Shown here: one piece after another, positions 1 to 5,505 of the stretch
Layout: each line of letters begins with the position of its first letter
Numbering within the stretch: position 1 is the first letter of the stretch
From: Candidatus Aenigmatarchaeota archaeon
Lineage (GTDB): Archaea; Aenigmatarchaeota; Aenigmatarchaeia; Aenigmatarchaeales; SZUA-1535
Reading direction: 5' to 3'
Assembly: GCA_015521535.1 (NCBI GenBank)
Contig: WAOA01000015.1
Location: 1 to 10,847 of the forward strand
Length of the DNA stretch: 10,847 nucleotides
Program-made: the position numbers and the translations under genes
The notes under the pieces: generated by a model
Database searches by the model: none
Seen by the model: only the letters and a program-made list of their open reading frames with translations
What the model was told of the DNA's origin: nothing

Positions 1-48
1 ATAAGCGCCTATTGTGGTAGAAGCAAGTAGGATAGAATACCCATTCAT
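1..48 (-). CDS. possible N-terminus of an unknown protein, cut by the left edge
   Basis: An ATG at 48 on the minus strand opens a frame that stays open to the window edge (16 codons: MNGYSILLASTTIGAY). The peptide is fairly hydrophobic, as the start of a secreted or membrane protein could be. An in-frame TAG at 66-64 means the protein cannot begin much further upstream. It would be transcribed divergently from the glycosylase gene. No clear ribosome-binding site is visible, and 16 open codons can occur by chance, so this is tentative and I cannot name a function. Confidence 0.25.
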   Translation of the reverse strand, partial: MNGYSILLASTTIGAY

Positions 49-100
49 GGAAATATTAAAAACCTATTCTTAAAAAGTAAAATCATAATTTATTTCAAAA

Positions 101-113
101 TCTAATATATAAA
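101..113 (+). promoter_or_regulatory. TATA-box promoter of the Ogg2 gene
   Basis: The AT-rich element AATATATAAA (104-113) is centred about 31 bases before the ATG at 139. Archaeal transcription usually starts about 25 bases after the TATA centre, so the mRNA would begin only a few bases before that ATG. This fits the absence of a Shine-Dalgarno motif and supports the ATG at 139 over a TTG at 115. Confidence 0.4.
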
Positions 114-138
114 TTTGGTAATAGAGATATCAATTTTT

Positions 139-1035
139 ATGAAGAAATTGAAAAAATATATAGAAGAATATAATAAATTCCATTCTCCAGAGGCAAAAGC
201 GGAACTTATCGAGATAAAAGGAAATAAATTCATTATAAAATTTTCAGGCCATTATTGTTTTACCTGTGGTGCGAGAGAATATTTCGAAGATTTGGTTTAT
301 TTATTGAAAGAAAGAGGTATGAAAACAAAAATAATAAATATTGAAGAAAGTAGCGAAAATGAAAATATTGTAGAATTTGAAATTATACACAGCGTAAATG
401 ATTTTTATGAAATTATAAAAGAAATAAATCGTCTACGCAACACAGAGGTAAAAAAACTTGTTGAGAAAAGAATGAAAGAGTTTGAAAAAATAGGAGAATC
501 ACCGCCGTATAGAATTTTTTCAGAACTATGCTTTTGTATACTCACCGCAAACTTTAATGCTGAACGCGCCGTAAAGATTCAGGAAGAAATCGGAAACGGA
601 TTCATTAGTTTAAGTGAACAGAAACTCGCAAGAAAACTAATGAATCTCGGCCATAGGTATCCGAATATGAGAGCAAAGTATATAGTTGAAGCGAGAAAAA
701 AACTTGATGAATTAATGAGAATTTTACGGAATAAAAACAAAAATGAAAACGAGAAAAGAGAATGGTTGGTAAAAAATATAAAGGGTTTGGGTTATAAAGA
801 AGCGAGTCATTTTCTGCGCAATATAGGCTATAAGAATTGCGCTATACTGGATTTTCACATACTCGATTTGCTTATTGAAATCGGAATAATAAAAAATAAA
901 CCAAAGAGTTTGACAAAAAGGAAGTATTTAGAAATTGAAACTATTTTGAAAAAAATAGCAAAAAAAGCGAATCTAACGTTAGGCGAACTCGATCTATATT
1001 TATGGTATTTGGAAACAGGAAAGATAGTGAAATAA
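139..1035 (+). CDS. ogg: Ogg2-family 8-oxoguanine DNA glycosylase/AP lyase with an N-terminal CxxC extension
   Basis: The protein is 298 aa from the ATG at 139 (306 aa if a TTG at 115 is used). The last 200 or so residues match the archaeal Ogg2 family, which removes 8-oxoguanine from DNA and cleaves at the resulting site. The helix-hairpin-helix GLGYKEASHFLRNIG carries the expected catalytic lysine (K220), and the aspartate in AILDFHIL (D238) follows 18 residues later, the same spacing as K129/D147 of the Methanocaldococcus jannaschii enzyme. The C-terminus LYLWYLETGKI is also family-like. Stand-alone Ogg2 proteins are about 200-210 aa; this one has about 95 extra residues at the N-terminus, including GHYCFTCGAREYFEDLVY with a CxxC pair (C40, C43). 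That part looks like a separate small domain, possibly metal-binding or redox-active, of unknown role. The glycosylase call is firm; the role of the extension is open. Confidence 0.88.
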   Translation: MKKLKKYIEEYNKFHSPEAKAELIEIKGNKFIIKFSGHYCFTCGAREYFEDLVYLLKERGMKTKIINIEESSENENIVEFEIIHSVNDFYEIIKEINRLRNTEVKKLVEKRMKEFEKIGESPPYRIFSELCFCILTANFNAERAVKIQEEIGNGFISLSEQKLARKLMNLGHRYPNMRAKYIVEARKKLDELMRILRNKNKNENEKREWLVKNIKGLGYKEASHFLRNIGYKNCAILDFHILDLLIEIGIIKNKPKSLTKRKYLEIETILKKIAKKANLTLGELDLYLWYLETGKIVK

Positions 1036-1044
1036 TTTTAGTAA

Positions 1045-1242
1045 AAAATATTTCTGGAACTAGATGAAAAAAGTTGTAAAATTCTATAAAAAGATGTGCG
1101 AGAAAATTTCCTTAAAGTTGGTGAACCTATTACTGCTATCGATGCATTAATCGCTGCTATTTGTATTGTTAGAGGTTTAACTCTTGTTACTAAGGATAAA
1201 GATTTTCGAATAGTTAAAAACTATTTAACCTCGAAATTTTAA
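1045..1242 (+). pseudogene. remnant of a VapC-type PIN-domain toxin (C-terminal part, in-frame stop)
   Basis: Read in one frame from 1045, the sequence gives KIFLELDEKSCKIL, a TAA at 1087-1089, then KDVRENFLKVGEPITAIDALIAAICIV and a final stretch with LVTKDKDFRIV, ending at the TAA at 1240-1242. The segments GEPI..IDALIAA and LVTKDKDF match the C-terminal half of PIN-domain ribonucleases of VapBC toxin-antitoxin systems, including the late acidic residues of the active site (D in IDALIAA, D in TKDKDF). Sequence on both sides of the TAA still reads as the same domain, so the stop interrupts a formerly continuous gene. The N-terminal half with the first catalytic aspartate is absent because the glycosylase gene ends at 1035, and no antitoxin gene is present. 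It is almost certainly non-functional. It ends one base from the stop of the convergent KaiC-like gene. Confidence 0.75.
1204..1236. terminator. bulged hairpin between convergent genes, possible terminator
   Basis: AATAGTT (1209-1215) and AACTATT (1219-1225) form a perfect 7-bp stem with a 3-base loop. Outside it, TTTCG (1204-1208) pairs with CGAAA (1232-1236), leaving a 5-base bulge on one side. The structure sits at the end of the PIN remnant and just beyond the stop of the minus-strand KaiC-like gene. T-rich sequence follows on the plus strand. Archaeal termination depends mainly on T-runs, so this is only a candidate. Confidence 0.3.
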
Positions 1243-1243
1243 T

Positions 1244-1936
1244 TTATACTTTATGCGCAATAGCGGATTCCTCGTGTGGAAATACAACTATACCATTTTC
1301 CGTAATTTTGTAAGGATGAATTTTTTGTGAGTGGTGTGTATAACGCATTTTCCATACGGTAAGGGCCCTTGCAAAGTACGAATCTATCTTAGTGTAATAA
1401 AAAACTATAACACCATCTACTATAAATTCTTCTACACCGAAGCGTGAAAGTTGTATTTGGTCTGGTAGCATTTCAGAAGTTAAAATCGTTGTGCATCCTA
1501 ATTTGTACACATTCATAAGAAGATTAAAAATAGTCCTTCTGACTTCTGAAGGATCTCTTATGTACATTCCTAACGCAGAAATAGAATCTATAACCAATCT
1601 TTTGGCGTTTATTTTTCTAACAGAAGATGTAACCAACTCTATTATATCTTCCACGTGAAACGGATCGTAGCGAACAAGAATCGCTTTGCCTTCTTTCTCC
1701 GCTTTTTCAAAATCCCATCCGAATAATTTTGAATATTTTTTTACTTCTTCTATTGGTTCTTCAAAACTTATGTAAACACCGTTCTCATTTTGTTGAATTC
1801 CGTACCAAAGAAATTGCAGAGATGTTAATGTCTTTCCGGTTCCACAAGTACCAGTTAAAAGAATCACCGAGCCTTTAGGAAATCCACCTTCTATTAATTC
1901 ATCCAGTCCTGGTATACCTGTAGGAATTCTTTTCAT
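1244..1936 (-). CDS. KaiC/FlaH-like RecA-fold ATPase
   Basis: This 230-aa single-domain protein belongs to the archaeal KaiC-like group. It opens with RIPTGIPGLDELIEGGFPKG, typical of the family, then Walker A GTCGTGKT (29-36), an acidic pair in SFEEP (E59, E60) where the catalytic glutamates lie, and Walker B RLVIDSIS (113-120, D117). The C-terminal WKMR...H segment is also KaiC-like. Members include the archaellum ATP-binding protein FlaH (ArlH) and several uncharacterised single-domain paralogues. It follows the secretion ATPase by 8 bases, and the previous gene's TAG stop overlaps its ribosome-binding GGTG, so the two are almost certainly co-expressed. In archaella FlaH partners the motor ATPase FlaI, and this pair may be analogous. 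No other archaellum genes are nearby, so the true role is unknown. Confidence 0.85.
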   Translation of the reverse strand: MKRIPTGIPGLDELIEGGFPKGSVILLTGTCGTGKTLTSLQFLWYGIQQNENGVYISFEEPIEEVKKYSKLFGWDFEKAEKEGKAILVRYDPFHVEDIIELVTSSVRKINAKRLVIDSISALGMYIRDPSEVRRTIFNLLMNVYKLGCTTILTSEMLPDQIQLSRFGVEEFIVDGVIVFYYTKIDSYFARALTVWKMRYTHHSQKIHPYKITENGIVVFPHEESAIAHKV

Positions 1937-1944
1937 AAATACAC

Positions 1945-3561
1945 CTACTCACTATTTATTCCAACTCTTTTTATAACTTCTTCCTTGTTTCTATAATATT
2001 CCGAAATGATCTTAGACACTTCATCGTATCTCTTTATGTTATTTTCTTTCATCCACAAAAGAATCCTACTTCTTATTTTCATCTCTTTTTTAATCTCTTC
2101 AAATGCAGTTCCTCTTAATTTCGCTATTTTTTGAAGAACCCATGAATACGAGTTCATCTCAAAAGTATCCTCTCCAGGAAGCCAAACAAAAACTTTATTT
2201 GTCCTCGCGACACCGGTTTTCGGATCTATAGATTCAAGTTCATTAATTTCCTTTATTCGCCTTGCTGATTTTCCCTTTTCTGTTGCATGAATCATGAAAA
2301 TTAGGATATCCAAAGTTTCTATCAGACTCGGTGAAAGATTTATCGGTGGCGTTTCCAATCTATAAATAACATCTTCCACTTTTCCCGCATGCATGGTTCC
2401 GAAACAACTGTGACCAGAAGCCATGCCTTGGAACATAACATACGCTTCTTTACCTCGGATTTCTCCTACTATCACATAATCAGGGTTTTGTCTGAAAGAC
2501 GCTTTCAGCAAATCGAACATGGTTACTTCGCCGTATTTTTCTCCCTCTTTTGTAGGAACACCGAAGCCTATTCTCGCAACAGATGGAATCCAGTTTTCAT
2601 GCGGTAGGTAAAGTTCTCGTGTATCTTCTATACTAACTATTTTTGCTTCTGGAGGTATAAAAAGTGATAGCGCATTAAGCAGCGTCGTCTTACCACTCGC
2701 TACACCACCGCATATCAGAAATGAAAGTTTGTTTTCAACCGCAAGCCATAGATACGCCATAATTTCAGGAGATGCAGTACCAAGTTCTATAATCTCTACA
2801 GGTGAAAACGGATTTTCCCGGAATTTTCTTATGGAAAAAGTTGGACCGTGAGTGGTAACATCTTCTGCAAGCGTTGCCTGTACTCGAGAACCGTCTGGAA
2901 GCGTACCGTCTAATAATGGTTCGGCATACGAAATATATCTTCCGCATCGCTCAGCGAGTTTTATTATAAAATCTTTTAGTTTATCCTTGTCACGATATAT
3001 TATATTTGTTTTCAAAGAACCGAAGCGTTTGTGCACAACGTAAATCGGAATGTTAACGCCATCACAACCTATATCTTCTATATAAGGGTCGTGAAGCAAA
3101 GGCTCTATTTCATTTAGTCCGACAAAATCACGGAAAATATAATATAAGATTTTCAAATACTCTTCTTTTTTCAGTTTAAGATTCAATTCTTTTACAACTT
3201 TTTTTACGACCGTCTCCATATATTTCAAGGCTTCTTCTGTTGTTCTTATTTTAGAAAGTTCAACATCCACCGTTTCCAGAATACCTTTGCTGATTTTTTC
3301 CAGAATTTTCTTTTCCCTTTTATCCAATCTCGGTTCTAATACCAAATAATTGAGATTACCCTCGGATTCATTCCATTTTATTCTCGCGTATGCGTATGGT
3401 TCTAAAAGCGGATACCTTATATTTACATTTTTTATGTTTTTATAAACTGGGATGGTGATTAATTTAGGTTTGTATATTTCGAAAGGTGGAAAATCGTTCT
3501 TTTCCTTTTTTTTTAAATAAAGATATAGTTTTCCTCTGAGTCTTTTCAATTTTCCAAACAA
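1945..3561 (-). CDS. type II/IV secretion system ATPase (GspE/FlaI/TadA family)
   Basis: This 538-aa protein is an archaeal secretion or pilus motor ATPase, of the kind that powers assembly of type IV pilus-like filaments from the cytoplasmic face of the membrane. Visible motifs are Walker A GGVASGKT (285-292), Asp box SIEDTREL (310-317), Walker B YVIVGEIRG (362-370) and His box GHSCFGTMHA (383-392). A family-type N-terminal domain (about 80-280) includes DPYIEDIGCDG and LPDGSRVQATL. The first 30 residues are strongly basic. The start codon is TTG at 3561, chosen because GGTGA lies 7 bases before it; the TGA stop of S26e is part of that GGTGATAA site. The FlaJ/TadC-type membrane platform, pilins and prepilin peptidase are not in the window, so the machine it serves cannot be named. 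Confidence 0.9.
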   Translation of the reverse strand: MFGKLKRLRGKLYLYLKKKEKNDFPPFEIYKPKLITIPVYKNIKNVNIRYPLLEPYAYARIKWNESEGNLNYLVLEPRLDKREKKILEKISKGILETVDVELSKIRTTEEALKYMETVVKKVVKELNLKLKKEEYLKILYYIFRDFVGLNEIEPLLHDPYIEDIGCDGVNIPIYVVHKRFGSLKTNIIYRDKDKLKDFIIKLAERCGRYISYAEPLLDGTLPDGSRVQATLAEDVTTHGPTFSIRKFRENPFSPVEIIELGTASPEIMAYLWLAVENKLSFLICGGVASGKTTLLNALSLFIPPEAKIVSIEDTRELYLPHENWIPSVARIGFGVPTKEGEKYGEVTMFDLLKASFRQNPDYVIVGEIRGKEAYVMFQGMASGHSCFGTMHAGKVEDVIYRLETPPINLSPSLIETLDILIFMIHATEKGKSARRIKEINELESIDPKTGVARTNKVFVWLPGEDTFEMNSYSWVLQKIAKLRGTAFEEIKKEMKIRSRILLWMKENNIKRYDEVSKIISEYYRNKEEVIKRVGINSE

Positions 3562-3568
3562 GAATTTA

Positions 3569-3853
3569 TCACCTTTTAAGATGTTTTTTCCTAACGGATT
3601 TGCCTTTCTGAACTATTCCATGAAACCTCGCACAGGAAGGACAAACGTAGAGTTTTTGTCTAAACATATGGATCTGCCTTCTATCCACTTCCTTCAACAA
3701 TCCGGGATCGGTGATACGAAAACCTCTGTAAGTTACAAATGTTTTATATCTCGGGACCTTTTTTCCGCAGAATCCACAAAGCACTGTAGATTCCCTTCCC
3801 CTTCTTTTTGTATGTTCATATTTACGCGTATAGGGAGCCTCGCTTATAGGCAT
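3569..3853 (-). CDS. rps26e: ribosomal protein S26e
   Basis: This 94-aa basic protein has two cysteine pairs, CGFC (C26, C29) and CPSC (C71, C74), that would bind zinc. Its C-terminal core KLYVCPSCARFHGIVQKGK resembles the conserved S26e segment ending in a CxxCA-x-H/F-GI pattern, and the KRRGR basic patch before the first pair is also family-like. S26e binds the small ribosomal subunit near the mRNA exit channel. The N-terminus (MPISEAPYTRKYEHTKRRGR) and the spacing between the cysteine pairs differ from crenarchaeal S26e, so a diverged or lineage-specific form is likely. The start is supported by a strong GGAGGTGA ribosome-binding site (3865-3858). It leads the operon with the secretion ATPase and the KaiC-like gene. 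Confidence 0.75.
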   Translation of the reverse strand: MPISEAPYTRKYEHTKRRGRESTVLCGFCGKKVPRYKTFVTYRGFRITDPGLLKEVDRRQIHMFRQKLYVCPSCARFHGIVQKGKSVRKKHLKR

Positions 3854-3857
3854 AGTT

Positions 3858-3865
3858 TCACCTCC
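3858..3865 (-). promoter_or_regulatory. strong Shine-Dalgarno site of S26e
   Basis: On the minus strand this reads GGAGGTGA, a full-length archaeal ribosome-binding site, 4 bases before the ATG at 3853. It is the strongest such site in the window and fixes the S26e start. Confidence 0.75.
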
Positions 3866-3883
3866 TTTATAATGAAAATTCGG

Positions 3884-3910
3884 TTTAATAAAATAAAAAG
3901 ATTTAAATAT
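3884..3910. promoter_or_regulatory. divergent TATA-box region between the HTH regulator and S26e
   Basis: The palindromic TATA-like element ATTTAAAT (3901-3908, extending to 3910 as ATTTAAATAT) is about 27 bases before the regulator ATG at 3932, which fits a leaderless plus-strand mRNA. On the minus strand the same element, or the AT-rich stretch at 3884-3896, could serve S26e with a short leader of up to about 30 bases that contains the Shine-Dalgarno site. The two divergent units are separated by only 78 bases. Confidence 0.45.
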
Positions 3911-3922
3911 TACACTGTAATA
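3908..3922. promoter_or_regulatory. palindromic operator candidate before the HTH regulator
   Basis: TATTACA (3908-3914) and TGTAATA (3916-3922) are perfect inverted repeats around a single C. The site lies between the TATA-like element and the start codon of the regulator, where a bound dimer would block transcription start. Autoregulation by the adjacent HTH protein is the simplest reading, but the AT-rich context makes chance palindromes fairly common. Confidence 0.4.
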
Positions 3923-3931
3923 ATAAATTCC

Positions 3932-4306
3932 ATGAACCTAATATGTGAAATTTTTATAAAAAGATATCTCCCTTCTCTCCGCGCACTGATAACTAAGAAA
4001 CTAATAGAGAAATATTCTCTGACGCAAACGGAAGTTGCTAAAAAACTTGAGACAACGCAACCGGCGGTTTCTCACTACCTCAGAGAAGCGCGAGGTAAAT
4101 TTGTTAAAAAAATCGAAAATGATGAAGAGATTTTAAGTAAAATCGATGAAATGGTAGAAATGGTCAATGCAGGCGTAGACAAGGTACAGCTACTAAAATT
4201 CTTTTGCGAAATTTGTAAAATTCTCCGGAGAAAGCGCTTTCTATGTGAAGACTGCGGCTTAGGAGAAAATTGTAATTTATGTTGGAGCGGTTGTATATGG
4301 AAGTAA
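3932..4306 (+). CDS. HTH transcriptional regulator with C-terminal cysteine cluster
   Basis: This 124-aa protein begins MNLICEIFIKRYLPSLRALI and carries a helix-turn-helix at about 18-56 (LIEKYSLTQTEVAKKL then TTQPAVSHYLREARG), where TQPAVSHYL is the likely recognition helix. The C-terminus holds seven cysteines: CEIC (92, 95), CEDC (105, 108), C114, C117 and C121. That arrangement resembles an archaeal group of predicted HTH regulators (COG2522-like) with a cysteine-rich tail that could bind an Fe-S cluster or zinc and sense redox state or metal; the ligand is inference. The ATG at 3932 is chosen because the conserved-looking domain starts there and the TATA-like element is at leaderless distance. 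The upstream in-frame extension back to 3581 only overlaps S26e. Its last 10 bases overlap the endonuclease IV gene, indicating one transcript. Confidence 0.8.
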   Translation: MNLICEIFIKRYLPSLRALITKKLIEKYSLTQTEVAKKLETTQPAVSHYLREARGKFVKKIENDEEILSKIDEMVEMVNAGVDKVQLLKFFCEICKILRRKRFLCEDCGLGENCNLCWSGCIWK

Positions 4307-5124
4307 GATTAGGGCCTGCTGGAATACCGCTCGCGTGCAAGAACTGTGACACAATAAAAGGTGTGAAAAAAGTAGCGGAACTTGGATTAAGTGCTATGGA
4401 AGTTGAATTCGTTAGGGGCGTGAACCTGTCGCGAGAAAAGGCAAAAAGTCTTGGAAAAGCTGCTCGTGAAGTTGATGTTGTACTATCTGTACATGCTCCT
4501 TATTATATAAATCTCGCTTCTTCTGAACAAGAAAAGATTAAAAGTTCTATGAAAAGAATTATCGATTCCTTGGATCGGGGCAACTTAATGCACGCAAGCG
4601 TTGTTGTAATACACGCAGGTTATTACGGAAAGGAGAAAGAAAAGGCACAAGAAATGATATTCAACGCGTGTGAAAAAATCTCAGAGTTTATAGAAAAAAA
4701 TTCGTTAAAAACTAAGTTGGGTCTTGAAACCACAGGCCGCGAAAGTCAGTTCGGAACATTAGACGAAATACTCTCTTTCTGCAAGAAAATAAAAAACTGC
4801 GTTCCAGTAATAGATTTCGCGCATCTCTATGCAAGAAACGGTGGAAATATAAATTACAGTGAGATTTTCGACAAACTCAAAAAAATTAAACTTAAACGCA
4901 TACATTCCCATTTTTCAGGAATAAAGTTCAAAAGAACTCTTACCGGTGGCAACGAAAGAGAACATCTTCCAATTCGTAAGTCTAAAGGCATAGAGTTTGA
5001 AAAACTTGCAAAAGAAATAATAAAACGTAAAATAAATATTACGATAATTTCGGAAAGTCCTCTTCTTGAAAAAGACGCGCTTTACATGAAAAATATTTTT
5101 GAAAAACTCGGAATGAGATTTTAG
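4297..5124 (+). CDS. nfo: endonuclease IV-family AP endonuclease (TIM barrel)
   Basis: This 275-aa protein matches the archaeal endonuclease IV branch, which cuts DNA 5' of abasic sites in base-excision repair. The metal-binding residues recur in order: SVHAP (H66), VIHAG (H106), GLETT (E144), VIDFAH (D173, H176), RIHSHFSG (H203, H205), EREHLPI (H223) and ISESP (E253). The opening RLGPAGIPLACKN and the closing segment with DALYMKNIF are typical. The start at 4297 is preferred over an in-frame ATG at 4279 because the family begins close to LGPAGIP and GGAG lies 9 bases upstream; the longer form would add six residues. It overlaps the regulator by 10 bases, so the regulator may control repair capacity. 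One Nfo metal ligand (aspartate in DRH) appears replaced in the EREH segment. Confidence 0.85.
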   Translation: MEVRLGPAGIPLACKNCDTIKGVKKVAELGLSAMEVEFVRGVNLSREKAKSLGKAAREVDVVLSVHAPYYINLASSEQEKIKSSMKRIIDSLDRGNLMHASVVVIHAGYYGKEKEKAQEMIFNACEKISEFIEKNSLKTKLGLETTGRESQFGTLDEILSFCKKIKNCVPVIDFAHLYARNGGNINYSEIFDKLKKIKLKRIHSHFSGIKFKRTLTGGNEREHLPIRKSKGIEFEKLAKEIIKRKINITIISESPLLEKDALYMKNIFEKLGMRF

Positions 5125-5159
5125 TTAAATTTTTAAAGGTTTTAATTGGTTATCGGGGC

Positions 5160-5180
5160 CGGAAAAAAGATTTTTAAAAT
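5160..5180 (+). promoter_or_regulatory. BRE/TATA-type promoter of the histone gene
   Basis: A purine-rich run GGAAAAAAGA (5161-5170), as expected for a BRE, is followed by TTTTTAAAAT (5171-5180). The TATA centre near 5176 predicts transcription start near 5202, giving a leader of about 10 bases before the ATG at 5213. The T-rich stretch just upstream (about 5116-5145) could terminate the endonuclease IV transcript. Confidence 0.5.
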
Positions 5181-5212
5181 TTTCTATACATTAAATCCTT
5201 TAAGTGGTGCAT

Positions 5213-5431
5213 ATGCCGAAAAAGAAAATGATAATACCCCCAGCAGCAATGGTAGAGTTGATAAAAAAGGCAGGCGCAGAGCGTGTAAGTGAACAGGCAT
5301 CAAAGGCACTTGCAGAATATCTTATAGATATAGGTATGGAGGTAGCGCAAGAATCTATAAAACTTGCAAGGCATGCTGGAAGAAAAACAGTGAAAAAGTC
5401 AGATATAGAACTGGCAAAATCCAGAGTTTAA
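5213..5431 (+). CDS. archaeal histone (HMf family)
   Basis: This 72-aa protein is a single histone fold that packages DNA as dimers stacking into larger nucleosome-like assemblies. Diagnostic segments are IKKAGAERVS (loop before helix 2), the long central helix, and ARHAGRKTVKKSDIELA with the conserved RKT DNA-binding loop and the histidine used at the dimer-dimer interface. An N-terminal PKKKMIIPPAAM adds a basic patch before the fold, and the C-terminus stops soon after helix 3, so there is no eukaryote-like tail. The ATG at 5213 is preferred to a GTG at 5204 because it places the fold and a GGTG just upstream. It has its own promoter and is convergent with cdc48. Confidence 0.93.
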   Translation: MPKKKMIIPPAAMVELIKKAGAERVSEQASKALAEYLIDIGMEVAQESIKLARHAGRKTVKKSDIELAKSRV

Positions 5432-5446
5432 AGGCACTGCAACATC

Positions 5447-5461
5447 ACTTAAACTTTAAGT
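5447..5461. repeat. small palindrome between histone and cdc48
   Basis: ACTTAAA and TTTAAGT are perfect 7-base inverted repeats around one C, 15 bases after the histone stop. It may be a short hairpin at the 3' end of the histone mRNA. There is no further evidence of function. Confidence 0.3.
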
Positions 5462-5473
5462 AATATCCTTTGC

Positions 5474-5501
5474 ACTTCCTTTCTAATTTCTTTATCTTTT
5501 T
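5474..5501 (+). terminator. pyrimidine-rich terminator of the histone gene
   Basis: A pyrimidine tract ending in TTTTT (5497-5501) follows the histone gene by about 40 bases. Runs of T on the coding strand are the usual archaeal terminator. The minus strand here is purine-rich, so this would not stop cdc48 transcription from the other side. Confidence 0.45.
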
Positions 5502-5505
5502 GCAG

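Noticed and set aside
3581..3931. Plus-strand upstream extension of the HTH regulator across S26e
   Set aside because: It is the opposite strand of the S26e gene, has no similarity to known proteins, and the regulator's family-like start and promoter are at 3932.
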